The translations under genes and the position numbers were made by a program. The notes under the pieces are model-generated. The model did no database searches and was not told where the DNA came from. It saw nothing but the letters and a program-made list of their open reading frames with translations. From contig NZ_JAIUGX010000003.1 in assembly GCF_020164785.1 (NCBI RefSeq), positions 458,455 to 522,454 on the forward strand: a stretch of 64,000 nucleotides of DNA, in the 5' to 3' direction. This document shows positions 1 through 9,303 of this stretch, one piece after another. Within the stretch, counting starts at the first letter, position 1. Every line of letters begins with the position of its first letter. This stretch comes from Mesorhizobium sp. ES1-1 (GTDB lineage Bacteria; Pseudomonadota; Alphaproteobacteria; Rhizobiales; Rhizobiaceae).

Positions 1-327
1 CTCGCCAATGCCATTGCGCTGCGCGACATCGCCATGGTTTCGCGCGCGCCCGGCGTCGGCAAGAAGGTGGCCGAGCGGATCGTCACCGAATTGAAGAACA
101 AGGCGCCGGCCTATGCCGGGACCGCCTCCGGCACGATCGGCCTGAAGCAGGAGCTCGGCGAGGGCGTCGCTTCAGCGCCGATCACAGACGCCGTCTCGGC
201 GCTAGTCAATCTCGGCTACTCGCGCGACACGGCAGCCAATGCGATTGCCGCGGCGCTGAAGACGGCAGGCGAAGACGCGGACGCGCCGAAGCTGATCCGC
301 TTCGGCCTGAAGGAACTGGCGCGGTGA
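1..327 (+). CDS. ruvA: RuvA, Holliday junction DNA helicase subunit (3' part only)
   Basis: The reading frame is open from base 1 and ends with TGA at 325-327, giving the last 108 residues of RuvA. RuvA binds four-way Holliday junctions and loads the RuvB motor. The visible part holds the second helix-hairpin-helix region ([12 protein letters not shown]) and, after a flexible linker, the C-terminal domain III ([21 protein letters not shown]), which contacts RuvB. The gene is 43 bases upstream of ruvB on the same strand, the usual rhizobial order. The start lies outside the window, so this is truncation by the window edge, not gene decay. Confidence 0.95.
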   Translation, partial: LANAIALRDIAMVSRAPGVGKKVAERIVTELKNKAPAYAGTASGTIGLKQELGEGVASAPITDAVSALVNLGYSRDTAANAIAAALKTAGEDADAPKLIRFGLKELAR

Positions 328-370
328 GCGCTGGCTTGTCCGGTCCTGGGTCCTGTGCGAGTAAGCCCGA

Positions 371-1408
371 ATGAGCCTGTCGCCCCGCCTGATCGCTCCG
401 GAAAAACGCGGCGAGGATGCCGATCAGACCCTGCGCCCGCAGACGCTCGACGATTTCGTCGGCCAGGCTGCGGTCCGGGCCAATCTCAAAGTCTTCATCG
501 AGGCCGCCAAGGGACGCAGCGAGGCGCTCGACCATGTGCTGTTCGTCGGACCTCCGGGGCTCGGCAAGACGACGCTGGCACAGATCATGGCGCGCGAACT
601 GGGCGTCAATTTCCGCTCGACCTCCGGCCCGGTCATCGCCAAGGCCGGCGATCTCGCGGCCCTGCTCACCAATCTCGAGGAAGGCGATGTGCTCTTCATC
701 GACGAAATCCATCGGCTGAGCCCGGCGGTGGAAGAAATCCTCTATCCGGCGATGGAGGATTTCCAGCTCGACCTGATCATCGGCGAGGGGCCGGCGGCAC
801 GCTCCGTCAAGATTGACCTTGCCCGCTTCACCCTCGTCGCTGCCACGACGCGGCTTGGCCTGCTTACCAACCCGCTGCGCGACCGATTCGGCATTCCGGT
901 CCGGCTCAATTTCTATTCGGTCGAGGAACTGGAGCACATCGTGCGGCGCGGCGCGCGCATCCTGCGGATGCCGCTCGGCGACGATGGCGCGCTGGAGATC
1001 GCGCGCCGCGCGCGCGGCACGCCCCGGATCGCTGGAAGACTGCTGCGCCGCGTGCGCGATTTCGCGGCCGTCGCCGGCGATGGCCATGTCGATCGCCGGA
1101 TCGCCGATGAGGCGCTGACGCGGCTGGAAGTCGACGCGCTCGGTCTCGACGCGCTCGATCGCCGTTACCTCGGCATGATTGCGCGCAATTTCGGCGGCGG
1201 GCCGGTCGGCATCGAGACGATCGCCGCCGGCCTTTCGGAGCCGCGCGACGCGATCGAGGACATCATCGAGCCCTATCTGATCCAGCAGGGCTTCATCCAG
1301 CGAACGCCGCGCGGCCGGGTGCTGACGGCCAATGCCTGGCGCCACCTCGGCCTCGACGCGCCGAAGGACCTGGCACAGCAGCAGATCAACCTCTTCCAGG
1401 AAGAGTAG
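371..1408 (+). CDS. ruvB: RuvB, Holliday junction branch migration ATPase
   Basis: A 345-residue AAA+ motor that drives branch migration with RuvA. Walker A is GPPGLGKT at residues 60-67 and Walker B is LFIDEIHR near 108-114. A sensor-1 segment ([20 protein letters not shown]) and a C-terminal winged-helix region ([18 protein letters not shown]) follow, as in full-length RuvB. The ATG at 371 gives the standard N-terminus. The frame ends at TAG 1406-1408. The same frame then continues for 17 coding-looking codons to TAA at 1460-1462, so a recent stop or a lost C-terminal tail is possible. Identification is certain. Confidence 0.97.
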   Translation: MSLSPRLIAPEKRGEDADQTLRPQTLDDFVGQAAVRANLKVFIEAAKGRSEALDHVLFVGPPGLGKTTLAQIMARELGVNFRSTSGPVIAKAGDLAALLTNLEEGDVLFIDEIHRLSPAVEEILYPAMEDFQLDLIIGEGPAARSVKIDLARFTLVAATTRLGLLTNPLRDRFGIPVRLNFYSVEELEHIVRRGARILRMPLGDDGALEIARRARGTPRIAGRLLRRVRDFAAVAGDGHVDRRIADEALTRLEVDALGLDALDRRYLGMIARNFGGGPVGIETIAAGLSEPRDAIEDIIEPYLIQQGFIQRTPRGRVLTANAWRHLGLDAPKDLAQQQINLFQEE

Positions 1409-1551
1409 ATTCCGCCGCACCTGCGCGAGGAGGCGATCGAGAACCTGCGCAAGATCTCCTAAACTTAGCCGGGCTGCCGGCGCAATTATGGGTTTTATCG
1501 AAGGCACCGCTTCGGGGCATGCCGCCGCGATCCAGGTGTCGGAGCCATGCT

Positions 1552-2451
1552 ATGATAACCAGACGCGCATTCCTGCGCCTTGTCGGCGGGTCCCTCCTGG
1601 CCGCGGCCGCTTTCGGCACCTATGCTGTCGGCATCGAGCCGATGCTGTTGACGCATGTGAAGCGCTATGCGCTGACGCCGCCGCATTGGCCCGATGGCTT
1701 GAAGCTGCGCATCGTCGCGCTCGCCGATATCCATGCCTGCCGGCCGTGGATGACGCCGGAGCGGATCCGATCACTGGTAAATCAGGCTAACGCCCTGGAG
1801 CCGGACCTGATCGTCCTGCTCGGCGACTATGCGGCTGGCACACGTCTGGTGAGGGACTGGGTGAATGCCTCCGAATGGGCTCCGGCCCTGTCAGGTCTCA
1901 AGGCACCGCTGGGCACCGTCGCGATCCTCGGCAATCATGACTGGTGGGAGGATCTGAGTGCACAGGCGGCTGGAGCCGGACCGACGATCGCACGCAGGGC
2001 ACTGGAGGCAGCGGGCATTCCGGTCCTGGAAAACGACGTCGTGCGCCTGGAAAAAGACGGGCATGGCTTCTGGGTCGCCGGGCTTGCCGACCAACTGGCG
2101 TTGCGGCCGAGCTGGGGCCGTACTAGGTTCAAAGGACTGGATGACCTTAAGGGCACGCTGGCCAAGATCAGCGACCACCGCTCGCCGATCATCCTGCTCG
2201 CCCACGAGCCAGACATTTTCCCCACCGTGCCATGGCGGGTTTCGCTCACTCTGTTCGGCCACACCCATGGCGGGCAGGTGCGGCTGTTCGGCTATTCACC
2301 GGTCGTTCCGTCACGTTTCGGGAATCGCTACGCCTATGGCCATGTCGTCGAAAACGGCCGCAATCTGATCGTCTCGGGCGGGCTCGGCTTCAGCATATTG
2401 CCGGTCCGTTTCGGGATGCGTCCAGAGATCCTGTCTATAGATCTGGGATAA
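1552..2451 (+). CDS. Tat-type metallophosphoesterase, calcineurin-like (YaeI family)
   Basis: A 299-residue protein with the metal-binding signature of calcineurin-like phosphoesterases in order: DIH (59-61), GD (91-92), GNHD (127-130) and HTHGG near the C-terminus. The N-terminus carries a twin-arginine motif (TRRAFLRLVGG, residues 3-13) before a hydrophobic stretch, so export or membrane anchoring by Tat is likely. I chose ATG 1552 because GGAG lies at 1541-1544 and because it places the Tat motif correctly; an ATG at 1519 would add 11 atypical residues. Relatives hydrolyse phosphodiesters or pyrophosphate bonds of lipids, but the substrate here is unknown. It sits between ruvB and the tol cluster, where rhizobia usually have ybgC next. 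Confidence 0.88.
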   Translation: MITRRAFLRLVGGSLLAAAAFGTYAVGIEPMLLTHVKRYALTPPHWPDGLKLRIVALADIHACRPWMTPERIRSLVNQANALEPDLIVLLGDYAAGTRLVRDWVNASEWAPALSGLKAPLGTVAILGNHDWWEDLSAQAAGAGPTIARRALEAAGIPVLENDVVRLEKDGHGFWVAGLADQLALRPSWGRTRFKGLDDLKGTLAKISDHRSPIILLAHEPDIFPTVPWRVSLTLFGHTHGGQVRLFGYSPVVPSRFGNRYAYGHVVENGRNLIVSGGLGFSILPVRFGMRPEILSIDLG

Positions 2452-2467
2452 TGCACTATGTCCCGGC

Positions 2468-3727
2468 TCAATGCAGCGACCTGATCACGTCCATCACTTC
2501 GGGCTCGGCCTTGTCGCCGCCGAAGGCATCGACGATCCCAAAGGCGCCGCCATAGCTCCACGCCGACCAGGAGAAGCCGTACGCCTCGGCACGCGCGATC
2601 ATGTCCCTGACATAGGCGGCCCGGTACCGGGGAGGCACGACATAGGCATTGCCATATTCCTGGCGGATCATGCCGAACTCGCCAAGCGTGATGTTTTCCG
2701 GCCTGACGCCATTGGCCTTCGCCCACGCCTCGACCTTAATGAAGGGCGCATCCATTAGTCCCAGCAGTTTGTCGGGGCTGTCCATGCTGGCGACCTGTTC
2801 GTCGAGATAGGCGAGCAAGCCGCCCTGCCGGGCCTGCGGCGCCTCGGCCCTGATCCTGGCGCGGATTCTGTCGAGCGTCATGTCGAGTTGCGCCTTTGGA
2901 ACGGCGGTCAGCGGGTAAGGCAGTCCCGTAACATAGGGAATAAAATCGCCTGCCCATGTGGCGCCCTGATGGGTGAGCAGGAACGGATCGTAGGAGTGGA
3001 AGGTCCAGATAATATTGTCATCCGGGATCGCCTTGGCATCGATCTTTGCGAGCGACGATGCCGCGGAATAGCAGGCGCCGGTCAAGATCAGAGTCAGTTT
3101 CGTGGCGGAGGAGCGTGCGGCGGCGAACAATTTGCGCTGACGGTCCGGCCAGAGGCTGGTGCCGTCGCTGTCGCAGTCGACGATCGGTTCGTTCATCAAT
3201 TCGAAGGCGACCTTTAGCGGGTCCTCGCCGGCCAGCGTCCGGCCCATCCTGCGCACAGCCTCGACATAGAGGTCGAAGGTTCGCGGGTCGTCCATCACCT
3301 GCGCCACGCCGATCTTGCGACTGCCGCCGGCCGGGATCAGGTGCATGTCGACGATCACCTTCAGCCCGGCCCGATTGATCATGCGCACGGAGTCCAGCAC
3401 GCTGGCGTAGAGGTCGTCGCGCAGGTCCATGGTCTTGTCTGACAGAAAGGGCGAGGGGTCCACCGGCATGCGCAGGAAATCGAAGCCGGCATCCTTTAGT
3501 GCCTTGAGGTCGGTATCCCTGAGGAACTTGCGCCATTCCGGATAGGGCAGGATGGCCTTGGCGTCACCCCATCGATCCTCGCCGGGCCACGTGACCCATT
3601 GGTCGAGATTGAGGCCGCGCTTCATCGAAAAGGTCGCCGCCTGGCCGGGCGTTCCCAAAGCCGCCAACCCCAACAGTGCGGCCGCCAAGGTCTTGATCAT
3701 CGCCGTCAACAGTGCCATCGGGTTCAT
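2468..3727 (-). CDS. Secreted glycoside hydrolase family 5 (cellulase-like)
   Basis: A 419-residue protein with a signal peptide (MALLTAMIKTLAAALLGLAA, then GTPGQA) and a GH5 TIM barrel. The likely acid/base is Glu180 in ELMNEP, a catalytic-pocket His is at 244 in TFHSYDP, and the nucleophile is Glu350 in LGEFG. GH5 enzymes cut beta-1,4-glucans or related polysaccharides; the true substrate cannot be told. The open frame extends upstream to 3973 but that would overlap ybgC on the other strand. Start at 3727 gives a normal signal peptide; ATG 3718 or 3700 are alternatives, and none has a strong ribosome site. It is convergent with the phosphoesterase and divergent from ybgC. Confidence 0.85.
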   Translation of the reverse strand: MNPMALLTAMIKTLAAALLGLAALGTPGQAATFSMKRGLNLDQWVTWPGEDRWGDAKAILPYPEWRKFLRDTDLKALKDAGFDFLRMPVDPSPFLSDKTMDLRDDLYASVLDSVRMINRAGLKVIVDMHLIPAGGSRKIGVAQVMDDPRTFDLYVEAVRRMGRTLAGEDPLKVAFELMNEPIVDCDSDGTSLWPDRQRKLFAAARSSATKLTLILTGACYSAASSLAKIDAKAIPDDNIIWTFHSYDPFLLTHQGATWAGDFIPYVTGLPYPLTAVPKAQLDMTLDRIRARIRAEAPQARQGGLLAYLDEQVASMDSPDKLLGLMDAPFIKVEAWAKANGVRPENITLGEFGMIRQEYGNAYVVPPRYRAAYVRDMIARAEAYGFSWSAWSYGGAFGIVDAFGGDKAEPEVMDVIRSLH

Positions 3728-3850
3728 GCGCCAAGCCAGTGTGTGTCGCCCACAGGCGTGCAGCGGTTTCAAAACAACGACTTGCACGAGACAATTGCCT
3801 GGAGCGCGGTCGGCTAGAGGTGCCTCGACGGGACTGAAAAAGGAAGCGCA

Positions 3851-4318
3851 ATGGGCGATCATGGTGAATCGGCTTTGATGGCGGGGCTTTCCGGCGCTGT
3901 AACCGCCTTTGGGCATAGGCTGATGGCGCGGGTCTACTACGCCGACACCGACTTCTCCGGCGTCGTCTACCATGCTCGCTATCTCGAGTTCTTCGAGCGC
4001 GGCCGCTCAGACTATCTCAGGTTGACAGGCGTGCACCACACGGAACTCGCCGGCGGCAAGCATGGCGAGAGAATAGTCTGGGTGGTGCGCCGCATGGAGA
4101 TCGACTTCCGCGGCTCCGCCCGTATCGACGACATTCTGACCATCGACACACGGACCGAGGAAATTTCGGGCGCCCGCATCTTCATGGCGCAGCAGCTCAA
4201 GCGCGGCGAAGAGGTGCTGGTCGAGGCCAAGGTCGAGGCCGCGATCATCGGCGAGAACGGCCGGCCAAGGCGGTTTCCCAAGGAATGGGTGGCGGCTTTC
4301 ATGCCCAAGCTGCTCTGA
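3851..4318 (+). CDS. ybgC: Tol-Pal associated acyl-CoA thioesterase
   Basis: A 155-residue hotdog-fold thioesterase. The signature YYADTDFSGVVYHARYLEFFERGRSDYLR contains the catalytic Asp of the 4-hydroxybenzoyl-CoA thioesterase subgroup. YbgC proteins hydrolyse acyl-CoA or acyl-ACP at the inner membrane face and are almost always the first gene of tol-pal clusters, as here. An AGGA at 3841-3844 supports ATG 3851. It is separated from tolQ by 339 bases that hold a CtrA-like site, so tolQRAB may have its own promoter. Confidence 0.95.
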   Translation: MGDHGESALMAGLSGAVTAFGHRLMARVYYADTDFSGVVYHARYLEFFERGRSDYLRLTGVHHTELAGGKHGERIVWVVRRMEIDFRGSARIDDILTIDTRTEEISGARIFMAQQLKRGEEVLVEAKVEAAIIGENGRPRRFPKEWVAAFMPKLL

Positions 4319-4657
4319 CATTCCGGTGTTGCCGGGCACGCACGCCGCAGCTCGCTGCGCTCCCAATGCCCACGTATACGCGCTCACCCACCCGGGGCGT
4401 CGCGTTGGATGGCGGCATTGTAGGAGCGGGCGCGGCAATGCGCCGCGCCGAACTCACTAACCCATCCTTAACCATAACAGTTCATGAAGAGTTCGGTGAA
4501 GATTGGCGGAGTCGCACGCCTTCCTTTCACCAATATTTGCCCCGAAAAGGCCGCTAACGGCACGGTTGGGGTTGTTATGGTTGCTACGCGCGAACCGACC
4601 ACAGGGATGCCAGGGGCCAGCCGCCAGCTTTGCCCGGAAAATCTTAAGGACGTCACG
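4319..4657. other. Intergenic region between ybgC and tolQ
   Basis: This 339-base stretch contains no convincing gene; short open frames here are not conserved-looking. Its notable content is a CtrA-like site at 4457-4472 and the tolQ ribosome site AAGGA at 4646-4650. An upstream in-frame ATG at 4484 would lengthen TolQ by 58 residues of unlike composition and is rejected. Confidence 0.6.
4457..4472 (+). promoter_or_regulatory. CtrA-like binding site upstream of tolQ
   Basis: The sequence reads CTAA, seven bases, TTAAC, which is one mismatch from the CtrA consensus TTAA-N7-TTAAC. It is 185 bases before the tolQ start. Three similar sites precede pal and two outer-membrane protein genes in this window, which raises the chance that it is real. 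Binding is inferred. Confidence 0.45.
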
Positions 4658-5368
4658 ATGGAAACTATCGCACTCGCCGAACCGGGCGCGCAATTGTCGA
4701 TTTGGTCGCTGTTCATGCAGGCCAGCTGGGTGGTCAAGCTGGTCATGATCGGGCTGCTCTGCGCCTCGGTTTGGACCTGGGCGATCATTGTCGACAAGCT
4801 GGTGACCTATGCCCGCATGCGGCTGGCGCTCAACCGGTTCGAACAGGTGTTCTGGTCCGGGCAGTCGCTGGAAGAGCTCTATCGGACGCTCGCCGACCGC
4901 AAGACATCAGGCATGGGCGCGATCTTCGTTGCCGCGATGCGCGAATGGAAGAAGAGCTTCGAGAAGGGCGCAAAGACGCCGCTTGGACTGCAGACCCGCA
5001 TCGACAAGGCGATGGATCTGGCGCTGACCCGCGAGATGGAAAAGCTGGAGGGACGCCTCGGCTTCCTCGCCACCACGGGTGCCGCCGCGCCGTTCATCGG
5101 CCTGTTCGGCACCGTCATCGGCATCATGACCTCGTTCCAGGCAATTGCCGGTTCGAAGAACACGAGCCTCGCGGTTGTGGCGCCCGGCATCGCGGAGGCG
5201 CTGCTGGCAACGGCCATCGGCCTGCTCGCCGCCATCCCGGCGGTCATCGCCTACAACAAGCTGTCCTCCGACGCGAGCAAGATCGCGGTTCGCATGGAAG
5301 GGTTCTCCGACGAGTTCTCCGCCATACTCTCGCGCCAAATCGATGAAAAAGTCGCGCCGAAGGCCTAA
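4658..5368 (+). CDS. tolQ: TolQ, proton-channel subunit of the Tol-Pal system
   Basis: A 236-residue inner-membrane protein of the ExbB/MotA/TolQ family. Three membrane segments are visible near residues 25-45, 138-160 and 176-198; the second and third carry the family pattern TGAAAPFIGLFGTVIGIM and PGIAEALLATAIGLLAAIPAV. With TolR it uses the proton motive force to energise TolA during outer-membrane constriction at division. The start at 4658 follows AAGGA (4646-4650) at good spacing and gives the family length. tolR follows 11 bases downstream. Confidence 0.96.
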   Translation: METIALAEPGAQLSIWSLFMQASWVVKLVMIGLLCASVWTWAIIVDKLVTYARMRLALNRFEQVFWSGQSLEELYRTLADRKTSGMGAIFVAAMREWKKSFEKGAKTPLGLQTRIDKAMDLALTREMEKLEGRLGFLATTGAAAPFIGLFGTVIGIMTSFQAIAGSKNTSLAVVAPGIAEALLATAIGLLAAIPAVIAYNKLSSDASKIAVRMEGFSDEFSAILSRQIDEKVAPKA

Positions 5369-5379
5369 GGAGCAACGAG

Positions 5380-5832
5380 ATGGGTATGTCCGTAGGCATG
5401 GGCGGGCGCGGCGGGCGCGGCCACAGGCGGCGCGGCCGTCATCATGGGCTGATGTCGGAAATCAACGTCACGCCTATGGTCGACGTGATGCTGGTGCTCT
5501 TGATCATCTTCATGGTCGCCGCACCGATGCTGACGGTGGGCGTGCCGGTCGATCTGCCCGAGACCAAGGCCAGCGCGCTGAACGCCGATACGCAGCCGAT
5601 CGCCATTACGATCGACGGAACAGGCAAGATCTTCCTGCAGGAGACTGAGATTCCCGAGGACGAACTGGTCGCCAAGCTGCAGGCGATTTCAAAGACCGGC
5701 TATGAAGAGCGCATCCTCATTCGAGGCGACAAGACCACCAATTACGGGGACGCCATGGTGGTCATGGGCCTTATCACAAGTGCGGGTTACAAGAACATCG
5801 CCCTGCTTTCGCTGCCACAACAGGGTCAATAG
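5380..5832 (+). CDS. tolR: TolR, proton-channel subunit of the Tol-Pal system
   Basis: A 150-residue ExbD/TolR protein. After a short Gly/Arg-rich cytoplasmic tail, one membrane segment (about 32-52) carries the conserved proton-relay Asp35 in PMVDVMLVLLIIFM. The remainder is the periplasmic domain that dimerises and is thought to bind peptidoglycan. An AAGGAG element just before 5380 supports the start. tolA starts 7 bases after the stop, so tolQRA are co-transcribed. Confidence 0.96.
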   Translation: MGMSVGMGGRGGRGHRRRGRHHGLMSEINVTPMVDVMLVLLIIFMVAAPMLTVGVPVDLPETKASALNADTQPIAITIDGTGKIFLQETEIPEDELVAKLQAISKTGYEERILIRGDKTTNYGDAMVVMGLITSAGYKNIALLSLPQQGQ

Positions 5833-5839
5833 ACGCGAG

Positions 5840-6991
5840 ATGAAGACCGGCCTCACCACATCGGTGATCCTGCACACGGTAGCGCTGGCCTTCGGCCTAT
5901 TGACGCTGTCGGCGCCGGCCCCCCTGCCATCTGCCGATGTCGAGTCGGTCGCCGTCGATATCGTTCCGATGGAGGACGTTGCGCAGACGCTGCAAGGCGA
6001 CAAAAAAGCGGTGATGCACGAAAAACCCGCGCCATTGCCGACTCAGCGCCCTGACGTTGTGCCGGATGCGCAGAAGGTAGGGGAAAACAGCGTCGACACC
6101 GACAAGCCGGTCACGCCCCAAGCAAAGCCCAAGCCGGTCGAGAAGTCGGCGGCAGCCCCGCCGGCGCCGACCCCAACCGAGAAACCCAAGTCCGAAGACT
6201 CACCCAAGCCGAAGGCAGAGCCGAAGCCAACGCCGGCGACGGAAGTGGCGCCGGTGCCCACGCCCAAGGAAGAGGTCAAGCCCGAGCCGGTCAAGCAGGT
6301 TGACCCTAAGCCGACTCCGGCAAAGGTGCCGACGCCGACGCCGCCGCAGGACAAGACCGCCGCAATCGAACCGAAGCCCGAGGTCAAGCCTGACGCGATC
6401 GCCGAGGCCATCGACCAGCCGCCACCGCCCGAAGAGACGCAACTGCCGAATTCGGCGCCCGCGCCCGAGGCACGGCCGAAGCCGGCCCAGGCGGAAAGCG
6501 CCAAGGCGCCGGACCGCAAAGATGCCGACAAGCCAGTCAAGGAGGCGTCGTCGAAGCCGAAGTCGGACGAAAAGCAATTTAATGAGGGCGAGATTTCGGC
6601 GCTTCTCAACAAGCAGAAGCCATCAGGGGGCGGCGCCAAGCGGTCGACCCAGCAGGCGTCGCTCGGCGGCGAAAAGGATCAGGGACAGAAGCTGTCGAAG
6701 TCCGAGCAAGGCGCTTTGGAGGATCAGCTGAAGGGTTGCTGGTCCATCCCAGCGGGCCTGGAAGGTGCGGAAAATTTTGTGGTTGTGATTCAGTTCAATC
6801 TAAATGTTTCCGGCAAGCTTGACGGTCGCCCGACCGTGGCGACGTCGAGCGGCAATCGCCAGTTCGACGAAAGCGCCGTACGCGCCGTCCAGAAATGCGA
6901 CATGGCGGGTCTGCAAGTCCCTGCCGGCAAGCATGACATCTGGAATGATGTCGAGGTCACTTTCGATCCAAGAGAGATGCTTGGCCTCTAG
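5840..6991 (+). CDS. tolA: TolA, inner-to-outer membrane link of the Tol-Pal system
   Basis: A 383-residue protein with the TolA/TonB plan: a single N-terminal membrane anchor (about 4-23), a long Pro/Lys/Glu-rich linker (about 60-270) and a C-terminal globular domain ([21 protein letters not shown] onward) with two cysteines likely to pair, C-x-W and KCDMAGL. TolA is pulled by TolQR and touches TolB/Pal. The start at 5840 gives the anchor directly; the frame upstream to 5702 overlaps tolR and lacks family sequence. tolB follows after 40 bases. Confidence 0.93.
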   Translation: MKTGLTTSVILHTVALAFGLLTLSAPAPLPSADVESVAVDIVPMEDVAQTLQGDKKAVMHEKPAPLPTQRPDVVPDAQKVGENSVDTDKPVTPQAKPKPVEKSAAAPPAPTPTEKPKSEDSPKPKAEPKPTPATEVAPVPTPKEEVKPEPVKQVDPKPTPAKVPTPTPPQDKTAAIEPKPEVKPDAIAEAIDQPPPPEETQLPNSAPAPEARPKPAQAESAKAPDRKDADKPVKEASSKPKSDEKQFNEGEISALLNKQKPSGGGAKRSTQQASLGGEKDQGQKLSKSEQGALEDQLKGCWSIPAGLEGAENFVVVIQFNLNVSGKLDGRPTVATSSGNRQFDESAVRAVQKCDMAGLQVPAGKHDIWNDVEVTFDPREMLGL

Positions 6992-7031
6992 GCCGAGAGC
7001 TGGAACAGTCGAAGAAGAAAAGCGAGAACAC

Positions 7032-8336
7032 ATGAGATCTTTCCTCAATCCGCTCCTGGTGCTTTTAGCGGTGACGCTGGGCATAACGGCAGGTTCTGCT
7101 GTTCCAGCTCTGGCCAAAGTTGAGCTCAAGGTTACCGGAGGCAACATTGAGCCGCTGCCGATAGCCATCACGGATTTTCAGGGCGCGCTTGGCGCGCAGA
7201 TATCGGCAATCGTCACAGCCGATCTGAAACGGTCTGGCCTGTTCGCGCCGATCGACAAGGGCGCCTTCATCGAGAAGATCGCCAATCCGGATGCGCAGCC
7301 TCGCTTCGACGACTGGAAGGTGATCAACGCGCAGGCGTTGGTGACCGGAAGCGTCGGCAAGGAAGCGGATGGCCGCATTCGTGCTCAATACCGGCTTTGG
7401 GATACCTTTGCCGGTCAGCAGATGGCCGGCGAGCAGTTCTTCGCCAACGACGCCAATCAGCGCCGCGTCGCGCACATCATCGCCGACGCCATCTATGAAC
7501 GGATAACCGGCGAGAAGGGCTATTTCGACACGCGCGTCGTCTTCATCGATGAATCCGGCGCCAAGAATGCCCGCAAGAAGCGCCTCGCAATCATGGACCA
7601 GGACGGCGCCAATGTGCGCTATCTCTCCGACGGAAAGTCGATCGTGCTGACGCCGCGCTTCTCACCGAACCGGCAGGAAATCACCTATATGTCCTATGAA
7701 AGCGGTCAGCCGCGGGTCTACCTGCTGCAGATCGAGACCGGCCAGCGCGAACTTGTGGGCAATTTCCCCGGCATGACATTTGCCCCGCGCTTCTCGCCGG
7801 ACGGCCAGAAGGTGATCATGAGCCTGCTGCGTGACGACGGTAATTCCAACATCTTCGCCATGGACCTCAGAAGCCGCTCGACGACGCGCTTGACCAACTC
7901 GACCGCCATCGACACTTCGCCCTCGTACTCGCCAGACGGCAGCAAGGTAGTGTTCACCTCCGACCGGGGCGGCCGCGCGCAGATCTATGTCATGGGCGCC
8001 GACGGCTCGGGCCAGACCCGCATTTCCTTCGGCGACGGCGTCTATTCGACTCCGGTCTGGTCGCCACGCGGCGACCTTATCGCCTTCACCAAACAGAGCG
8101 GCGGCGAATTCCAGATCGGCGTCATGAAGACCGATGGGTCGGGTGAACGGATCCTGTCCTCCGGCTTCCAGCAGGAGGGGCCGACCTGGGCGCCCAATGG
8201 TCGCGTGCTGATGTTCTTCCGCGATTCGGCAGGCGGCCCCAAGCTGGTATCCGTCGATCTGACTGGCCGCAACGAACAGCCGATCCCGACTTCGAACTTT
8301 GCTTCCGACCCTGCTTGGTCGCCGTTGCTGGAGTAG
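7032..8336 (+). CDS. tolB: TolB, periplasmic beta-propeller of the Tol-Pal system
   Basis: A 434-residue periplasmic protein. A signal peptide ends with PALA at about residue 28, followed by the N-terminal TolB domain and a six-bladed propeller made of repeats of the type [24 protein letters not shown] and [10 protein letters not shown]. TolB binds Pal and, when TolA acts, releases it. ATG 7032 starts the signal peptide; the longer frame from 6804 overlaps tolA and is rejected. A strong hairpin terminator follows. Confidence 0.96.
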   Translation: MRSFLNPLLVLLAVTLGITAGSAVPALAKVELKVTGGNIEPLPIAITDFQGALGAQISAIVTADLKRSGLFAPIDKGAFIEKIANPDAQPRFDDWKVINAQALVTGSVGKEADGRIRAQYRLWDTFAGQQMAGEQFFANDANQRRVAHIIADAIYERITGEKGYFDTRVVFIDESGAKNARKKRLAIMDQDGANVRYLSDGKSIVLTPRFSPNRQEITYMSYESGQPRVYLLQIETGQRELVGNFPGMTFAPRFSPDGQKVIMSLLRDDGNSNIFAMDLRSRSTTRLTNSTAIDTSPSYSPDGSKVVFTSDRGGRAQIYVMGADGSGQTRISFGDGVYSTPVWSPRGDLIAFTKQSGGEFQIGVMKTDGSGERILSSGFQQEGPTWAPNGRVLMFFRDSAGGPKLVSVDLTGRNEQPIPTSNFASDPAWSPLLE

Positions 8337-8362
8337 TTTCGGCTGAATTGCCACACCGACTT

Positions 8363-8387
8363 AAAAGGGGCCGTTTCGGCCCCTTTT
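8363..8387 (+). terminator. Intrinsic terminator after tolB
   Basis: A perfect 10-base-pair hairpin: AAAAGGGGCC at 8363-8372, loop of five, and the matching arm at 8378-8387 ending in four Ts. It separates tolQRAB from pal, so pal is likely transcribed mainly from its own promoter. Confidence 0.85.
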
Positions 8388-8460
8388 CCATGCCGCGGTC
8401 GCGTTTTGGCCGTATTTCCGCCTAGGGTCCGCGCCAAATGTGGCCTTGGTTTCAAGGTGA

Positions 8461-8476
8461 ATAACCAAATATTAAC
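8461..8476 (+). promoter_or_regulatory. CtrA-like binding site upstream of pal
   Basis: The sequence is ATAA, seven bases, TTAAC, one mismatch from the CtrA full site. It lies 95 bases before the pal start in the promoter region created by the upstream terminator. A further TTAACC occurs just downstream at 8494-8499. Function is inferred from the motif and from the similar sites elsewhere in this window. Confidence 0.45.
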
Positions 8477-8571
8477 CGTGTTTGTTGAATGCAGGTTAAC
8501 CCAAACGTGGTTACTGGGTGATCAACGAAATCACTCGAATACGATCACTCAAAATATGAAGGAGAGGCGGC

Positions 8572-9078
8572 ATGGGCCGTATCGCAGCACTTACCAGAAA
8601 CCCGGTCATGATCGCGCTGGTGGCGATGCTCGCCATCACAGGTTGCGCCTCGAAGAAGACGCCGAACAGCGCGGCCGATCTTGGCCTCAACGGCGCCGGC
8701 GCCGCCACGCCCGGCTCGGCGCAGGACTTCACCGTCAATATCGGCGACCGCATCTTCTTCGACACCGACTCGACCTCGATCCGTGCCGACGCGCAGACGA
8801 CGCTCTCCCGCCAGGCCCAATGGCTCAACCAGTACAAGCAGTACGCCATCGTCGTTGAGGGCCACGCCGATGAGCGCGGCACGCGCGAATACAATCTGGC
8901 GCTTGGCGCTCGTCGCGCCGCCGCCACCCGCGACTTCCTCGTCTCGAAGGGCGTCTCTTCCAGCCGCCTCAAGACGATTTCCTACGGCAAGGAACGGCCT
9001 GTCGCGGTATGCGACGACATTTCCTGCTGGTCGCAGAACCGCCGGGCGGTCACCACGCTGAGCGGCGCTGGTTCCTGA
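8572..9078 (+). CDS. pal: Pal, peptidoglycan-associated outer-membrane lipoprotein
   Basis: A 168-residue lipoprotein. The signal peptide ends in a lipobox (AITGC) with the lipidated Cys25. The rest is an OmpA-like peptidoglycan-binding domain (IFFDTDSTSIRAD; VEGHADERGTREYNLALGARRA). Pal anchors the outer membrane to peptidoglycan and is the outer partner of TolB/TolA. GGAG at 8561-8564 supports the ATG. Terminators on both sides make it a likely single-gene unit. Confidence 0.96.
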   Translation: MGRIAALTRNPVMIALVAMLAITGCASKKTPNSAADLGLNGAGAATPGSAQDFTVNIGDRIFFDTDSTSIRADAQTTLSRQAQWLNQYKQYAIVVEGHADERGTREYNLALGARRAAATRDFLVSKGVSSSRLKTISYGKERPVAVCDDISCWSQNRRAVTTLSGAGS

Positions 9079-9152
9079 GGCTCTCGACCTCCGACTGGCG
9101 CGCGGAGACCGCGCGCTGGCCGGCAGCGGCAAAAATGCAACACACCTGCCTG

Positions 9153-9178
9153 AAAGGCGGCCTTCGGGCCGCCTTTTT
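9153..9178 (+). terminator. Intrinsic terminator after pal
   Basis: A 10-base-pair hairpin with a TTCG tetraloop: AAAGGCGGCC at 9153-9162, loop 9163-9166, matching arm 9167-9176, with five Ts in a row at 9174-9178. Confidence 0.85.
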
Positions 9179-9303
9179 CCTGTCTGGACGCTTGAAACAA
9201 AATTTGGCCGAAGTCTCGGCTCCTGCTATGAGCCGAGGGCGCTTGGCTGGTCGCATTTGATTGGAAGGCGTGGACAGGCAAACGAAATCACGGCGAGAGG
9301 CAC

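Noticed and set aside
206..1507. Long open frame (about 430 codons) on the minus strand opposite ruvB
   Set aside because: It lies entirely over ruvB in a GC-rich shadow frame and has no family-like sequence.
3728..3973. Longer N-terminus of the GH5 protein
   Set aside because: It would overlap ybgC on the opposite strand and put 82 residues before an intact signal peptide.
7032..8336. Classifying the PD40-rich protein as a peptidase
   Set aside because: Signal peptide, N-terminal domain, length and operon position identify TolB; no peptidase domain is present.
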